Shown: positions 45,792 to 53,193 of the stretch, piece after piece | How positions within the stretch are numbered: position 1 is the first letter of the stretch | Layout: every line of letters starts with the position of its first letter | Source of the DNA: Fibrobacterota bacterium | GTDB lineage: Bacteria; Fibrobacterota; Fibrobacteria; UBA11236 | Direction of reading: 5' to 3' | DNA length: 64,000 bases | Assembly (NCBI GenBank): GCA_023249635.1 | Contig: JAHFCH010000005.1 | Coordinates: 17,684-81,683 of the forward strand | The notes under the pieces: model-generated | Told to the model about the DNA's origin: nothing | The model's database searches: none | What the model saw: the letters and a program-made list of their open reading frames with translations, nothing else | Translations under genes and position numbers: made by a program

Positions 45792-45811
45792 TTATAACAG
45801 ATATATTATAA
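45792..45811. promoter_or_regulatory. Candidate MarR operator
   Basis: TTATAACAGATATATTATAA, an AT-rich near-palindrome, ends 3 bp before the MarR ATG in the intergenic region shared with the divergent oxidase gene. MarR proteins commonly bind such sites and could control both directions. Confidence 0.45.
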
Positions 45812-45814
45812 GCC

Positions 45815-46285
45815 ATGGCGCAGAACATCCAGTCGGAAATCAAACAGCGGAAACCTTTCACTTGCCGCGAAGAGGAGCTCTTCCTCAACATCCTTCGCAC
45901 CTCGGATCTGCTACAGCGTCGCAGCGTGGATGTGTTGCGTCCGGCCGATCTTTCGGTTACCCAGTATAACGTGCTCCGCATCCTGCGCGGCGCAGCCGGC
46001 GACGGCCTGGCCTGCGGGGAAATCAGCGAACGCATGGTCACGCGCGATCCGGACATCACGCGCCTGCTCGATCGCTTGGAGAAGCGGGGCCTGGTGGCGC
46101 GCACCCGCGAAAAGGCCGATCGCCGCGTGGTCACCGCGCGCATCACCGCCGCGGGACTGGACCTGCTCAAAAAGCTCGACGACTCCGTACTGCGCATGCA
46201 CAAAGCCCAGTTGGGCCACATGGACGCCAAGGCCCAGGAGCAGCTGATCCGCTTGTTGGAATCCTCCCGGGAAAAGCTGCCCTGA
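45815..46285 (+). CDS. MarR family transcriptional regulator
   Basis: A 156-aa winged-helix dimer of the MarR family: DLSVTQYNVLRILRGA (helix 2-3), LACGEISERMVTRDPDITRL LDRLEKRGLV (recognition helix region), and the wing TREKADRRVVTARITAAG. N- and C-terminal helices form the dimer interface. The ligand is unknown. It is divergent from the copper oxidase and precedes the PhyH gene by 28 bp, so it may regulate both neighbours. Confidence 0.9.
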   Translation: MAQNIQSEIKQRKPFTCREEELFLNILRTSDLLQRRSVDVLRPADLSVTQYNVLRILRGAAGDGLACGEISERMVTRDPDITRLLDRLEKRGLVARTREKADRRVVTARITAAGLDLLKKLDDSVLRMHKAQLGHMDAKAQEQLIRLLESSREKLP

Positions 46286-46313
46286 TCCCGGCTTCTTGTT
46301 AGTTTGAAGAACC

Positions 46314-47312
46314 GTGAATCCGACCCGGCAGGACATCAATATTCCATGGGTGGAGTCCCCCTTCTTCGCTTCCCTCCTGGATGCGCATTGCCGGACGCCC
46401 GAAGAGAAAACCGCCGCGACACGCTATCATGAAGACGGGTATCTCATTCTGCGCGGCGCCGTCCCGGACGAAGTCTGCGATGCGGTACGCTCCCAGGTAC
46501 AACCCCTCTTCCGGCCCGGCGTGGCGGAAGGTTCCCGCAGCGAATACCGCGTACAAGACGGCTACAAGGAATCCCCGGCGGTGCGCGCCGTGGCCGGTAA
46601 CGCGCGCGTTCTGGAGACGCTTCGCCTTTTATACGGACGACGCGCCTTCCCGTTCCAGACCTTGAATTTCCTGCGCGGTTCGCAGCAGCGGGCCCACAGC
46701 GATTTCATCCATTTCAACTCCTTGCCTGCCCGCTACATGTGCGGCGCCTGGACGGCCTTGGAAGATATCACCCTGGAGAACGGCCCGCTCTTCTACTTCA
46801 AGGGATCGCACAAACTGCCGCAGTACACCTATTTCGATCTTGGCCTCAAAGACATGAAGAACGATTATGTGATGTACGAGGACCACATTGAACGCCTGGC
46901 GGCGCAGCACGCGTTCCCCAAAGAGAACCTGCTGGCCCGTAAAGGCGACGTCCTCATCTGGTCATCCAACCTGATGCACGGGGGCGACAAGATCCTCAAG
47001 GCCGGATCGACGCGCTGGTCCCAGGTGACCCATTATTACTTCGAAGACTGCCTGTACTTCACGCCCATGTATTCCGATTTCCTGACCGGCTCGCTCTACC
47101 ACCGCGAGATCCGCGATGTGACCACGGGCGGTTTCGTGAATCAGACCTATAACGGAAAGCCGTTCGCCGCCCTTCCCGTCGGGGGCGGACGCTACCTCAT
47201 TACCAACCGCATGCTGATGATCGGCAAAGCGGTTTCGCTGGCGCGCCGAGCCGGCTCTTCGCTCAAGCGGGCCCTCTTCGGCGGCAGGATGCGTGCGGAC
47301 GGATACAAGTAG
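46314..47312 (+). CDS. Phytanoyl-CoA dioxygenase (PhyH) family protein
   Basis: A 332-aa Fe(II)/2-oxoglutarate dioxygenase-fold protein that starts with GTG at 46314. Iron ligands are visible: the HxD pair in RAHSDFIHF and the distal His in LMHGGDKILKAGSTRWSQVT, where the Arg could bind 2-oxoglutarate. Other typical segments are EDGYLILRGAVPDEVCDAVR and LENGPLFYFKGSHKLPQYTY. Bacterial PhyH proteins hydroxylate diverse small molecules, so the substrate cannot be read. It lies 13 bp upstream of a methyltransferase, suggesting a tailoring pathway. Confidence 0.87.
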   Translation: MNPTRQDINIPWVESPFFASLLDAHCRTPEEKTAATRYHEDGYLILRGAVPDEVCDAVRSQVQPLFRPGVAEGSRSEYRVQDGYKESPAVRAVAGNARVLETLRLLYGRRAFPFQTLNFLRGSQQRAHSDFIHFNSLPARYMCGAWTALEDITLENGPLFYFKGSHKLPQYTYFDLGLKDMKNDYVMYEDHIERLAAQHAFPKENLLARKGDVLIWSSNLMHGGDKILKAGSTRWSQVTHYYFEDCLYFTPMYSDFLTGSLYHREIRDVTTGGFVNQTYNGKPFAALPVGGGRYLITNRMLMIGKAVSLARRAGSSLKRALFGGRMRADGYK

Positions 47313-47325
47313 AAGCGGAAGCCAA

Positions 47326-48165
47326 ATGATAAAACAGACCCTGATAAAAATCCTACCCCGCCCGCTGGTCAGCACCATATCGCGGGTTATCCGGTATGGC
47401 GCTTCCGATCTGGTCGACGCGGTCACCGGCCGCCGCGATCCCCTCATCCCGCCCAAGAGCCTCATCTTCATCGGCGGGCCGTTGTTCAAGGAGATCGGCG
47501 ATGAGCAGCTGCGCATCTTCCGCGAGGTAGGCGGTCTCACTCCCGACGATGCGGTGCTCGACGTGGGTTGCGGTATCGGTCGTTCCGCGCGTCCGCTCAC
47601 CGCCTTCTTGTCCCCGCAGGGAAGCTACCAAGGATTCGACATCGATGCGGGCGGAATCAAATGGTGCGTCAAGAACATCACCCCCCGCTTCCCGCGCTTC
47701 CATTTCCAGGTCGCGGACGTTTACAACAAGTATTACAATCCCAAGGGCCGTTCCAAGGGTCCCGAGTACGTATTCCCGTACGCCGATGCCTCCTTTGATT
47801 TCGTATTCCTCACTTCGGTTTTCACGCATATGCTTCCCGCCGAGGTCGATAATTACCTCGGCCAAATCGCGCGCGTACTCAAACCGGGCGGGCGCGCGCT
47901 CATCTCGTACTTCCTTTGGAACGCGGAGAGCGCGGCCTTGCAAGCCAAAGGCGGCGGCAATATCGGCTTCCCGTATACGTTCGGGAATTACCGGGTTCGC
48001 GACAAGGATTTCCCGGAAGACGCCATCTGCTTCGATGAGGATTTCATCCAATCCCTCAATTCCAAGCACGGGCTTTCACTCGCTCCCCCGGTGCGTTACG
48101 GCACCTGGTGCGGGCGGGAAAACGCGTTAAGCTACCAGGACTTCGTTCTGGTCAAGAAGCCTTAG
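47326..48165 (+). CDS. SAM-dependent class I methyltransferase
   Basis: A 279-aa methyltransferase. ATG 47326 (MIKQTLIKILPRPLVSTISR) follows a GGAAG site. The SAM-binding motif I is VLDVGCGIGRSARPL, followed by acidic strand-2 motif GFDIDAGGIKWC, and motif with DFVFLTSVFTHMLPAEVDNY plus ARVLKPGGRALISYFLW near the C-terminal half. The N-terminal 40 residues are basic and amphipathic, perhaps membrane-associating. Substrate unknown. Third gene of the MarR-PhyH operon. Confidence 0.87.
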   Translation: MIKQTLIKILPRPLVSTISRVIRYGASDLVDAVTGRRDPLIPPKSLIFIGGPLFKEIGDEQLRIFREVGGLTPDDAVLDVGCGIGRSARPLTAFLSPQGSYQGFDIDAGGIKWCVKNITPRFPRFHFQVADVYNKYYNPKGRSKGPEYVFPYADASFDFVFLTSVFTHMLPAEVDNYLGQIARVLKPGGRALISYFLWNAESAALQAKGGGNIGFPYTFGNYRVRDKDFPEDAICFDEDFIQSLNSKHGLSLAPPVRYGTWCGRENALSYQDFVLVKKP

Positions 48166-48179
48166 CCCAGGAGCCAGGC

Positions 48180-48782
48180 ATGGATCCCATCCTCAAAACC
48201 GCCGCCTACCGCCATCCCGATTACCCCGTCGAAGCCCTCTTCCCGGAGCGCTGGTCCCGGCGCGCCATGAGCGGCGCCCACGTAGAGGTATCCGCGCTCA
48301 TGACCGTCTTCGAAGCCGCGCGCTGGGCGCCTTCCTCGTTCAACAACCAGCCCTGGCGCTTCGTCTACGCCTTGCGCGCGACGCCCGCCTGGCCGCGCTT
48401 CCTGGACCTGCTCACGGCCAGGAACAGGCCTTGGTGCGAGCAGGCGGGAGCGCTCGTGCTCATCATTTCCAAGACGACTTTCGATCATAACGGCAAACCC
48501 TCCAAGACGCATTCCTTCGACACGGGCGCGGCGTGGATGAGCCTGGCGCTGCAGGCCGATATGCTGGGCCTGGTCGCCCACGGCATGGAAGGCTTCGACT
48601 ATGGGGCCGCCGGCGCGCTGGTGGGGTTACCTGACGGTTACGCCGTCGAAGCGATGTGCGTCCTCGGCCATCCCGGACCCCTCGAGGTCCTCACGGAGGA
48701 GCAACGCGAGCGGGAAAAGCCGAATGGACGGAAGCCGGTTTCCGACCTCATTTCCGAGGCCCGATTCCCGGGTGTAATGTGA
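48180..48782 (+). CDS. Nitroreductase family protein
   Basis: A 200-aa FMN-dependent nitroreductase-fold protein. The N-terminal motif EAARWAPSSFNNQPWRFVYA is the family's FMN-binding loop, and FDTGAAWMSLALQADMLGLV is the conserved dimer/FMN helix. The C-terminal AMCVLGHPGP strand is also family-typical. ATG 48180 has GGAG upstream. It reduces nitro, quinone or related substrates with NAD(P)H; the natural substrate is unknown. Probable last gene of the MarR-PhyH-methyltransferase operon, 14 bp after the methyltransferase. Confidence 0.88.
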   Translation: MDPILKTAAYRHPDYPVEALFPERWSRRAMSGAHVEVSALMTVFEAARWAPSSFNNQPWRFVYALRATPAWPRFLDLLTARNRPWCEQAGALVLIISKTTFDHNGKPSKTHSFDTGAAWMSLALQADMLGLVAHGMEGFDYGAAGALVGLPDGYAVEAMCVLGHPGPLEVLTEEQREREKPNGRKPVSDLISEARFPGVM

Positions 48783-48839
48783 TATCCGCATCCTTTCGTA
48801 CGGAAATTCCCTAATCCCCATCCCTTCTTTGGGGAAAAG

Positions 48840-48956
48840 TTTTCCACATCCGCTAAACATCCGAGCCCCTTTCCGGACCGGGTTATCCACAGCCTTCCGG
48901 TCTTAAAACCCTCAAATCCGTTCAAATTTAAGGCCGGGTCCCCCCAGTTATCCACA
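48840..48956 (+). promoter_or_regulatory. DnaA-box cluster
   Basis: Two perfect DnaA boxes TTATCCACA (48883-48891 and 48948-48956) and one single-mismatch box TTTTCCACA (48840-48848), all in the same orientation within a 294-bp gene-free region that also has AT-rich runs (TTCAAATTTAAGG, TTTTCAATATCCTGTTGATA). This is an origin-like or DnaA-titration/regulatory arrangement. None of the usual origin neighbours (dnaA, dnaN, gyrB, rpmH, mnmG) is present in the window. Confidence 0.5.
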
Positions 48957-49076
48957 AGTGGAAAAGGTTTTCAATATCCTGTTGATAGGTTTCCTACTGA
49001 ATTTCAAAGGGCGGGAACGATTTTCTTGTGGTGATTCCGTTTTTGGGGAATGGTAAGATTGCGGATAGATAACCCC

Positions 49077-50642
49077 ATGGAAGACGTCCTGTTGAACTAC
49101 CTGCAAACGCGCAAACTGCCCTCCGCTCTCGGCAACGAAGCCAAGACCGTATCGCCCGTCTCCGAACCCGCTTCGTGGACCACGCGGGCTCTCGCTCACG
49201 ACGGCGATGTGTTCACCAAATCGTCCCTTCCCTATCCGCTGTGCGCCCTCTTCTCCCTGGTCGACAACCACCAGGACTACTCCACGAGCGCGCAAGAGCT
49301 GGCCGCCTTCCTTAAGAAGCTGTGCGGACAGCATCCCCTGGAAGAGCTGATGGCCCAGGCCCTGCAAGCCCGATTCCCGCGGGTGTGGACGGAACGTTTC
49401 CTCTTCATCCTGCTCGAGGTGCAACCCTCCGATTGGCAGACCGCCGGATACGTCCTGCAGTTCCGCCATCTCAAGCGCCTCCTCTTGCGCGTCGAACGCA
49501 AGACGCCGCTCAACACCGTGGAATCGTCCATGGCGCGCGAGTTGATCGCGGCCTTGTCGCTGTCGCGCTTCCTCGACTTCGAACCCTTCTGCCGCCACGC
49601 CGCCGCCACCTTCAAGCTTATGCAGGATGGCCAAATCCCGGTCTCGGGCGATATGGGATTGCTCATCTATCTCATCCGTTGCGAAAGCGCGGCCATGTGC
49701 GAACGTAAGCATTGGCTGGAGAATGATCTGGCCTCGGGCGATCCCGATTCGGTCGCGCGCCTCTCCCCGCATCTCAAGCTGCTGGAAGACCGCATGCATA
49801 AGGCCCAAGAGCTGGCCCAACGCCTGGGCGCGTTCGGGACCATCCAGAACGGGCCCATGGGCCTGGAAGACGCGATGGGACCGTACCTCTTCTCGCATTT
49901 CCTGGAATGCCTGCTCAAGGTTCCGGCGCTGGCCGGATTGAAAGAGACTCTCGATCTCCAGCGCGCGAAGCGCATCCCCACTCGCGATCTCATCGCCCTC
50001 TCCTCGCTTTGCCGCTGGGTCTCCGAAGCCCGCGGCGCCACCGGCGGCCCGCTCGAGTGGGTGCGCTTGGCGCTCACTGCCTACGATCGCGGGCATTTCC
50101 GTATCGACGTGGCCGGCAGCCTGCCTTCGGTGGAAGTCATCCTCTCCGAAGCCAAGGTCGAGCGCGACGGTACCCTGGTGCTGGGCAACTTCGGCGAGAA
50201 CCCTTACTCCTCGTGGATCGCCCGTGACGATCTGACCCGACCCTACCGCAGCTCCAATCCGGATCGATTGGCGCCGAACCTGCGCTCCCTGGTGCTTGCC
50301 AACCTGCACCGCGATCAGGTACTGCTCAAGATGCTCGACAACGCCAAGGTCTACGGAGCCCCCGGCCTTATCGAAGCCATCGTGGAGGGAAGCCGCTCGT
50401 CCCTGGTCCACAGCAAAATCGCCACCCGCAGCGAGCTCCACGCCGGCGCCGTAAACGGCCGGGTTCCGGTGGCCCTGCTGCGCAGCGCCGTATCCATCCC
50501 CACGGCCTTGTTACGGTCCCTCATCCATCCTTCGCATATCGCCTTTTCCGAGATGAAGGTCCTGTACCGCAACCGCTCCACCCTGCGCCCCGAAGTCGGC
50601 GAAGAACTGCACGCCTTCCTCAAACAAGCCTACGCCATCTAG
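49077..50642 (+). CDS. Large alpha-helical protein of unknown function
   Basis: A 521-aa soluble protein with no signal peptide, no membrane segment and no recognised motif. It is helix-rich (LDFEPFCRHAAATFKLMQDG, LLIYLIRCESAAMCERKHWL, LSPHLKLLEDRMHKAQELAQ), with a beta stretch near the C-terminal third (EVILSEAKVERDGTLVLGNF) and a conserved-looking end (RSLIHPSHIAFSEMKVLYRN). ATG 49077 is preferred; ATG 49050 is in frame but its upstream purines are too close. A terminator follows. It is immediately downstream of the DnaA-box cluster, so it may be under DnaA control. Confidence 0.65.
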   Translation: MEDVLLNYLQTRKLPSALGNEAKTVSPVSEPASWTTRALAHDGDVFTKSSLPYPLCALFSLVDNHQDYSTSAQELAAFLKKLCGQHPLEELMAQALQARFPRVWTERFLFILLEVQPSDWQTAGYVLQFRHLKRLLLRVERKTPLNTVESSMARELIAALSLSRFLDFEPFCRHAAATFKLMQDGQIPVSGDMGLLIYLIRCESAAMCERKHWLENDLASGDPDSVARLSPHLKLLEDRMHKAQELAQRLGAFGTIQNGPMGLEDAMGPYLFSHFLECLLKVPALAGLKETLDLQRAKRIPTRDLIALSSLCRWVSEARGATGGPLEWVRLALTAYDRGHFRIDVAGSLPSVEVILSEAKVERDGTLVLGNFGENPYSSWIARDDLTRPYRSSNPDRLAPNLRSLVLANLHRDQVLLKMLDNAKVYGAPGLIEAIVEGSRSSLVHSKIATRSELHAGAVNGRVPVALLRSAVSIPTALLRSLIHPSHIAFSEMKVLYRNRSTLRPEVGEELHAFLKQAYAI

Positions 50643-50656
50643 TGGCGGAGGCGCCG

Positions 50657-50682
50657 AAAGGGTGGGGATTTCCCCCCCTTTT
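50657..50682 (+). terminator. Rho-independent terminator
   Basis: A stem pairing AAAGGG and GGGG with CCCC and CCCTTT, followed by a short T-run, just past the stop of the 521-aa gene. The following gene begins 20 bp later. Confidence 0.55.
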
Positions 50683-50702
50683 GTGCTATTTTGTGTGATG
50701 AG

Positions 50703-51209
50703 ATGGACACCTCCAACCCCTCCCAGCCCTCCTACCCCTCCTACCCTAAAGGCAAACGCGCCGGTCTCAAGGACAAGGCGGAGTCTCCCGTGCGCGAAGC
50801 GTTCTGGATCTCCTTGTCGGCCCGGGACGATGCCAAGCCCTTCGGTTCGACCCGGGGCGGCGAGACCGCATTGAACGCCCGGGGCAAAGCCCTGGCGGCA
50901 TCTTGGCGCGACCTGGGTGATCTGCGGTCGGAAGTGGAACCGGATGTCGTGGTCATCGGACCGCGGCGCCTGCAGGGCATCCTGCTTTTCCCGCGCAAGC
51001 GCGGCGACAAAGCGGCCCTGCCCGAAGTCATCCGCCTCTTCAAGGTCCTCTCCTCCCTGCGCCTGGCCCAACTGGGCAAGACCGCCGGAGGCGCCTCCGC
51101 CAAAACGTCCGCGGCCCTATGGAAAAAAAGTTTCGCCGAGAAACCCATCTCCGGCTCCGCCGAATTGGCGGAAGTGCGCAAGGCCCTCAAGGGCCTGCAG
51201 GCAAGGTAA
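50703..51209 (+). CDS. Degenerate REP-associated (IS200-like Y1) transposase-like protein
   Basis: A 168-aa protein that follows the REP-associated transposase template but lacks its active site. The segment ALNARGKALAASWRDLGDLR then VEPDVVVIGPRRLQGILLFP aligns with the family pattern L..GKIVE..W..-VELD.FVIMPNHFHGIL, with the HUH histidines replaced (MPNHFHG to GPRRLQG). LPEVIRLFKVLSSLRLAQLG then ALWKKSFAEKPISGSAELAE parallels FK...TRRIN...VWQRNYYEHIIRNE-EL..I, with the catalytic Tyr region changed. The frame is intact and codon use is local, so it may be domesticated. Start ATG 50703 has a weak ribosome site. Co-transcribed with the next gene, 8 bp away. Confidence 0.5.
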   Translation: MDTSNPSQPSYPSYPKGKRAGLKDKAESPVREAFWISLSARDDAKPFGSTRGGETALNARGKALAASWRDLGDLRSEVEPDVVVIGPRRLQGILLFPRKRGDKAALPEVIRLFKVLSSLRLAQLGKTAGGASAKTSAALWKKSFAEKPISGSAELAEVRKALKGLQAR

Positions 51210-51217
51210 CCAAGCAC

Positions 51218-51640
51218 ATGGGACGCATTACCCTGACCATAGTCTCCCAAGACAAGGACCAGTGTTATCTCCAGGCCGCCGCCAAAAGCCCCTCTTACTC
51301 CGCCGTCACCAGCTTCTCGTGCACCACCAAGGCGCTGGTCGAATTCGGCAAGTCCATCAAGGGCTTCCCGCGCGCCAACGATGAGACCGAGGAATACTCC
51401 CTGGGCTCCGGCATGGGTCGCGCCGAGTTCACGTTCCAGACCGTTGCGAGTACCGGCCTGTGCGAATTGTGGGTCCGCATCAAGGGCTTGCAAGGCGAAG
51501 CCGGCCAATCGGCCGAATCCTACTTCCCCATCGACTACCTTGAGCCTTCGGCCATCGAAGCCTTCTCCCGCGAGCTGATCAAGCTGGGCACGGGCCACAG
51601 CAAAGCCGCCGAGCTCAAAAACCAATTCGAAAAAGCCTGA
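51218..51640 (+). CDS. Small protein of unknown function
   Basis: A 140-aa soluble protein (MGRITLTIVSQDKDQCYLQA, GRAEFTFQTVASTGLCELWV, SYFPIDYLEPSAIEAFSREL) predicted to have a beta-rich N-terminal part and a C-terminal helix. ATG 51218 is chosen because upstream in-frame residues overlap the previous gene and look non-native. No motif recognised. It ends just before the heptamer-repeat hairpin. Confidence 0.6.
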   Translation: MGRITLTIVSQDKDQCYLQAAAKSPSYSAVTSFSCTTKALVEFGKSIKGFPRANDETEEYSLGSGMGRAEFTFQTVASTGLCELWVRIKGLQGEAGQSAESYFPIDYLEPSAIEAFSRELIKLGTGHSKAAELKNQFEKA

Positions 51641-51673
51641 AGATTTGGGCCGGCAAGGCCGGCTAAGAGGGTT

Positions 51674-51732
51674 TAAGGTCTAAGGTTTAAGGAAGTACCG
51701 GGTAACTACCTACCCTTAAACCTTAGACCTTA
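51674..51732. repeat. Heptamer-repeat hairpin between convergent genes
   Basis: A perfect 19-bp inverted repeat: TAAGGTCTAAGGTTTAAGG at 51674-51692 and its complement at 51714-51732, with a 21-nt loop. The arms consist of 7-bp units (AAGGTCT, AAGGTTT, AAGG), the same design as the hairpin at 8104-8200 but with a different heptamer. It sits between two convergent genes and may also terminate transcription in both directions. Confidence 0.7.
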
Positions 51733-51762
51733 GACCTCGCGTAGAACTGACCCCGTAGAATC

Positions 51763-53193
51763 CTACATCCCCGGCAGGCGCAGGAACATGCCGAGCGAGA
51801 GGATGACCACCACGCTCAGCACCAGCACGAACGCGTAAGGCCAGGCCACCCCGGCGCCACGGCGTTCCCCGGCATCCAACGGCGGCGATTGCAGCCACAT
51901 GGCGCGGATGATCTGGAAGTAGAAGAAGAACGAGACCAGGCCCATCGCCACCGAGAAGTAGACGACTGGCAGGGTGCCGCGGGGCAGGAAGGCTTCCGGC
52001 TTCAGGGCTTCCAGTACTACGCCGAACTTGGCGGCGAAGCCCGCGGTGAGGGGAATGCCCGCATAGCTGAACAGGATCAGGGTCATGGCCAACGCCACCC
52101 AACGCTGGGTGCGGCCCAGCCCGGCCACGTCGGAAAGCTCGTCCACGTCCGAGCTCTTGGTGCCCATGGCCATGAACGCGGCCCATGAGCCCAGGGTCAT
52201 GATGCCGTAAGAGCCCAGGTAGAAGAGGACGATGGGCACAGAGTTTACCAGGATGCCCAGCAGGATGAAGCCGGCGTTGACCACGGCCGAGTAGGCCACC
52301 AGGCGCTTGAGATTGGTCTGTACGATGGCCTGCAGATTGCCCATCAAGGCCGACATGGCGGCGCCCGCCAGCAAGATCGGTTTCCAAAGATCGGAGAGCG
52401 GCTCGAAGGCGCCCCACAGCAGCATCCCCAGCATGCCGAATACGGCCACCTTCACGGGCGAGGAGATGATGGCCAGGGAAGCCAGGTTGGTTCCCTGGTA
52501 CACGTCCGGCAGCCAACTGTGGAAAGGCGCGACGGCAACCTTGAAGAAGATGGCGCCGACGATCAGCCCCAAGCCAACCTTGGCCAACATCAAATCGCCT
52601 GTCGAGCCCGCGCCCACGGCCAGGGCCAGCTTGTCATGGATGGCCAGCAGGTGGATTTCGCCCGTGGCCCCGTAGAGGAAAGAAAGCCCGAGCAGGAACA
52701 GCACGCTGGAGAATACCCCCAGCAACAGGTACTTCATGCCCGCCTCGTTGGAGCGCGGGTCCTTATGCGCGAAGCCGGCCAGCACGTAGGAAGGGATGGA
52801 GACCAGTTCGTAGGCGATGAAAAGCGTGGCGATATCGTTGGCCAGGCACAGATTGACCATGCCCAGCGCCAGGGCCAGCACCACCATGCGCCAGTCCACG
52901 CCGTGGATGCGCACCTTGTCCAGGTAATCTTCGGAAAGCAAAAGCGCCACCGCCGTAAGGCCCAGGCACAGGTAGGCGAGCACCTTGCCCACCGAGGTGA
53001 CGCGGATGGCGCCGCCGAAGAATTGCGCGCCTTCGGGGAGGATAAGCCAGATGGCGATGGCCCCGGAGACCAGCGAAAGGATGGTGATGATGTTGGACAG
53101 GCTTTCCTTGCCCGCGGGCCGCACCGAGGCGAGCACGAGCAGGAATACGAAGCCCAGGATCAGGGGCGCTTGCGATAAGACGTAAGGATTCAT
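51763..53193 (-). CDS. nuoN: NADH-quinone oxidoreductase subunit N
   Basis: A 476-aa antiporter-like membrane subunit of complex I with about 14 hydrophobic segments. Family motifs: LFIAYELVSIPSYVLAGF (the conserved TM5 Glu), SEAGMKYLLLGVFSS-type stretch, FFKVAVAPFHSWLPDVYQGT (TM7-8 Lys and loop), and NLKRLVAYSAVVNAGFILLG. Together with nuoL and nuoM it forms the proton-pumping arm in the inner membrane. It is the last gene of the nuoJKLMN operon, overlapping nuoM by ATGA. Confidence 0.95.
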   Translation of the reverse strand: MNPYVLSQAPLILGFVFLLVLASVRPAGKESLSNIITILSLVSGAIAIWLILPEGAQFFGGAIRVTSVGKVLAYLCLGLTAVALLLSEDYLDKVRIHGVDWRMVVLALALGMVNLCLANDIATLFIAYELVSIPSYVLAGFAHKDPRSNEAGMKYLLLGVFSSVLFLLGLSFLYGATGEIHLLAIHDKLALAVGAGSTGDLMLAKVGLGLIVGAIFFKVAVAPFHSWLPDVYQGTNLASLAIISSPVKVAVFGMLGMLLWGAFEPLSDLWKPILLAGAAMSALMGNLQAIVQTNLKRLVAYSAVVNAGFILLGILVNSVPIVLFYLGSYGIMTLGSWAAFMAMGTKSSDVDELSDVAGLGRTQRWVALAMTLILFSYAGIPLTAGFAAKFGVVLEALKPEAFLPRGTLPVVYFSVAMGLVSFFFYFQIIRAMWLQSPPLDAGERRGAGVAWPYAFVLVLSVVVILSLGMFLRLPGM

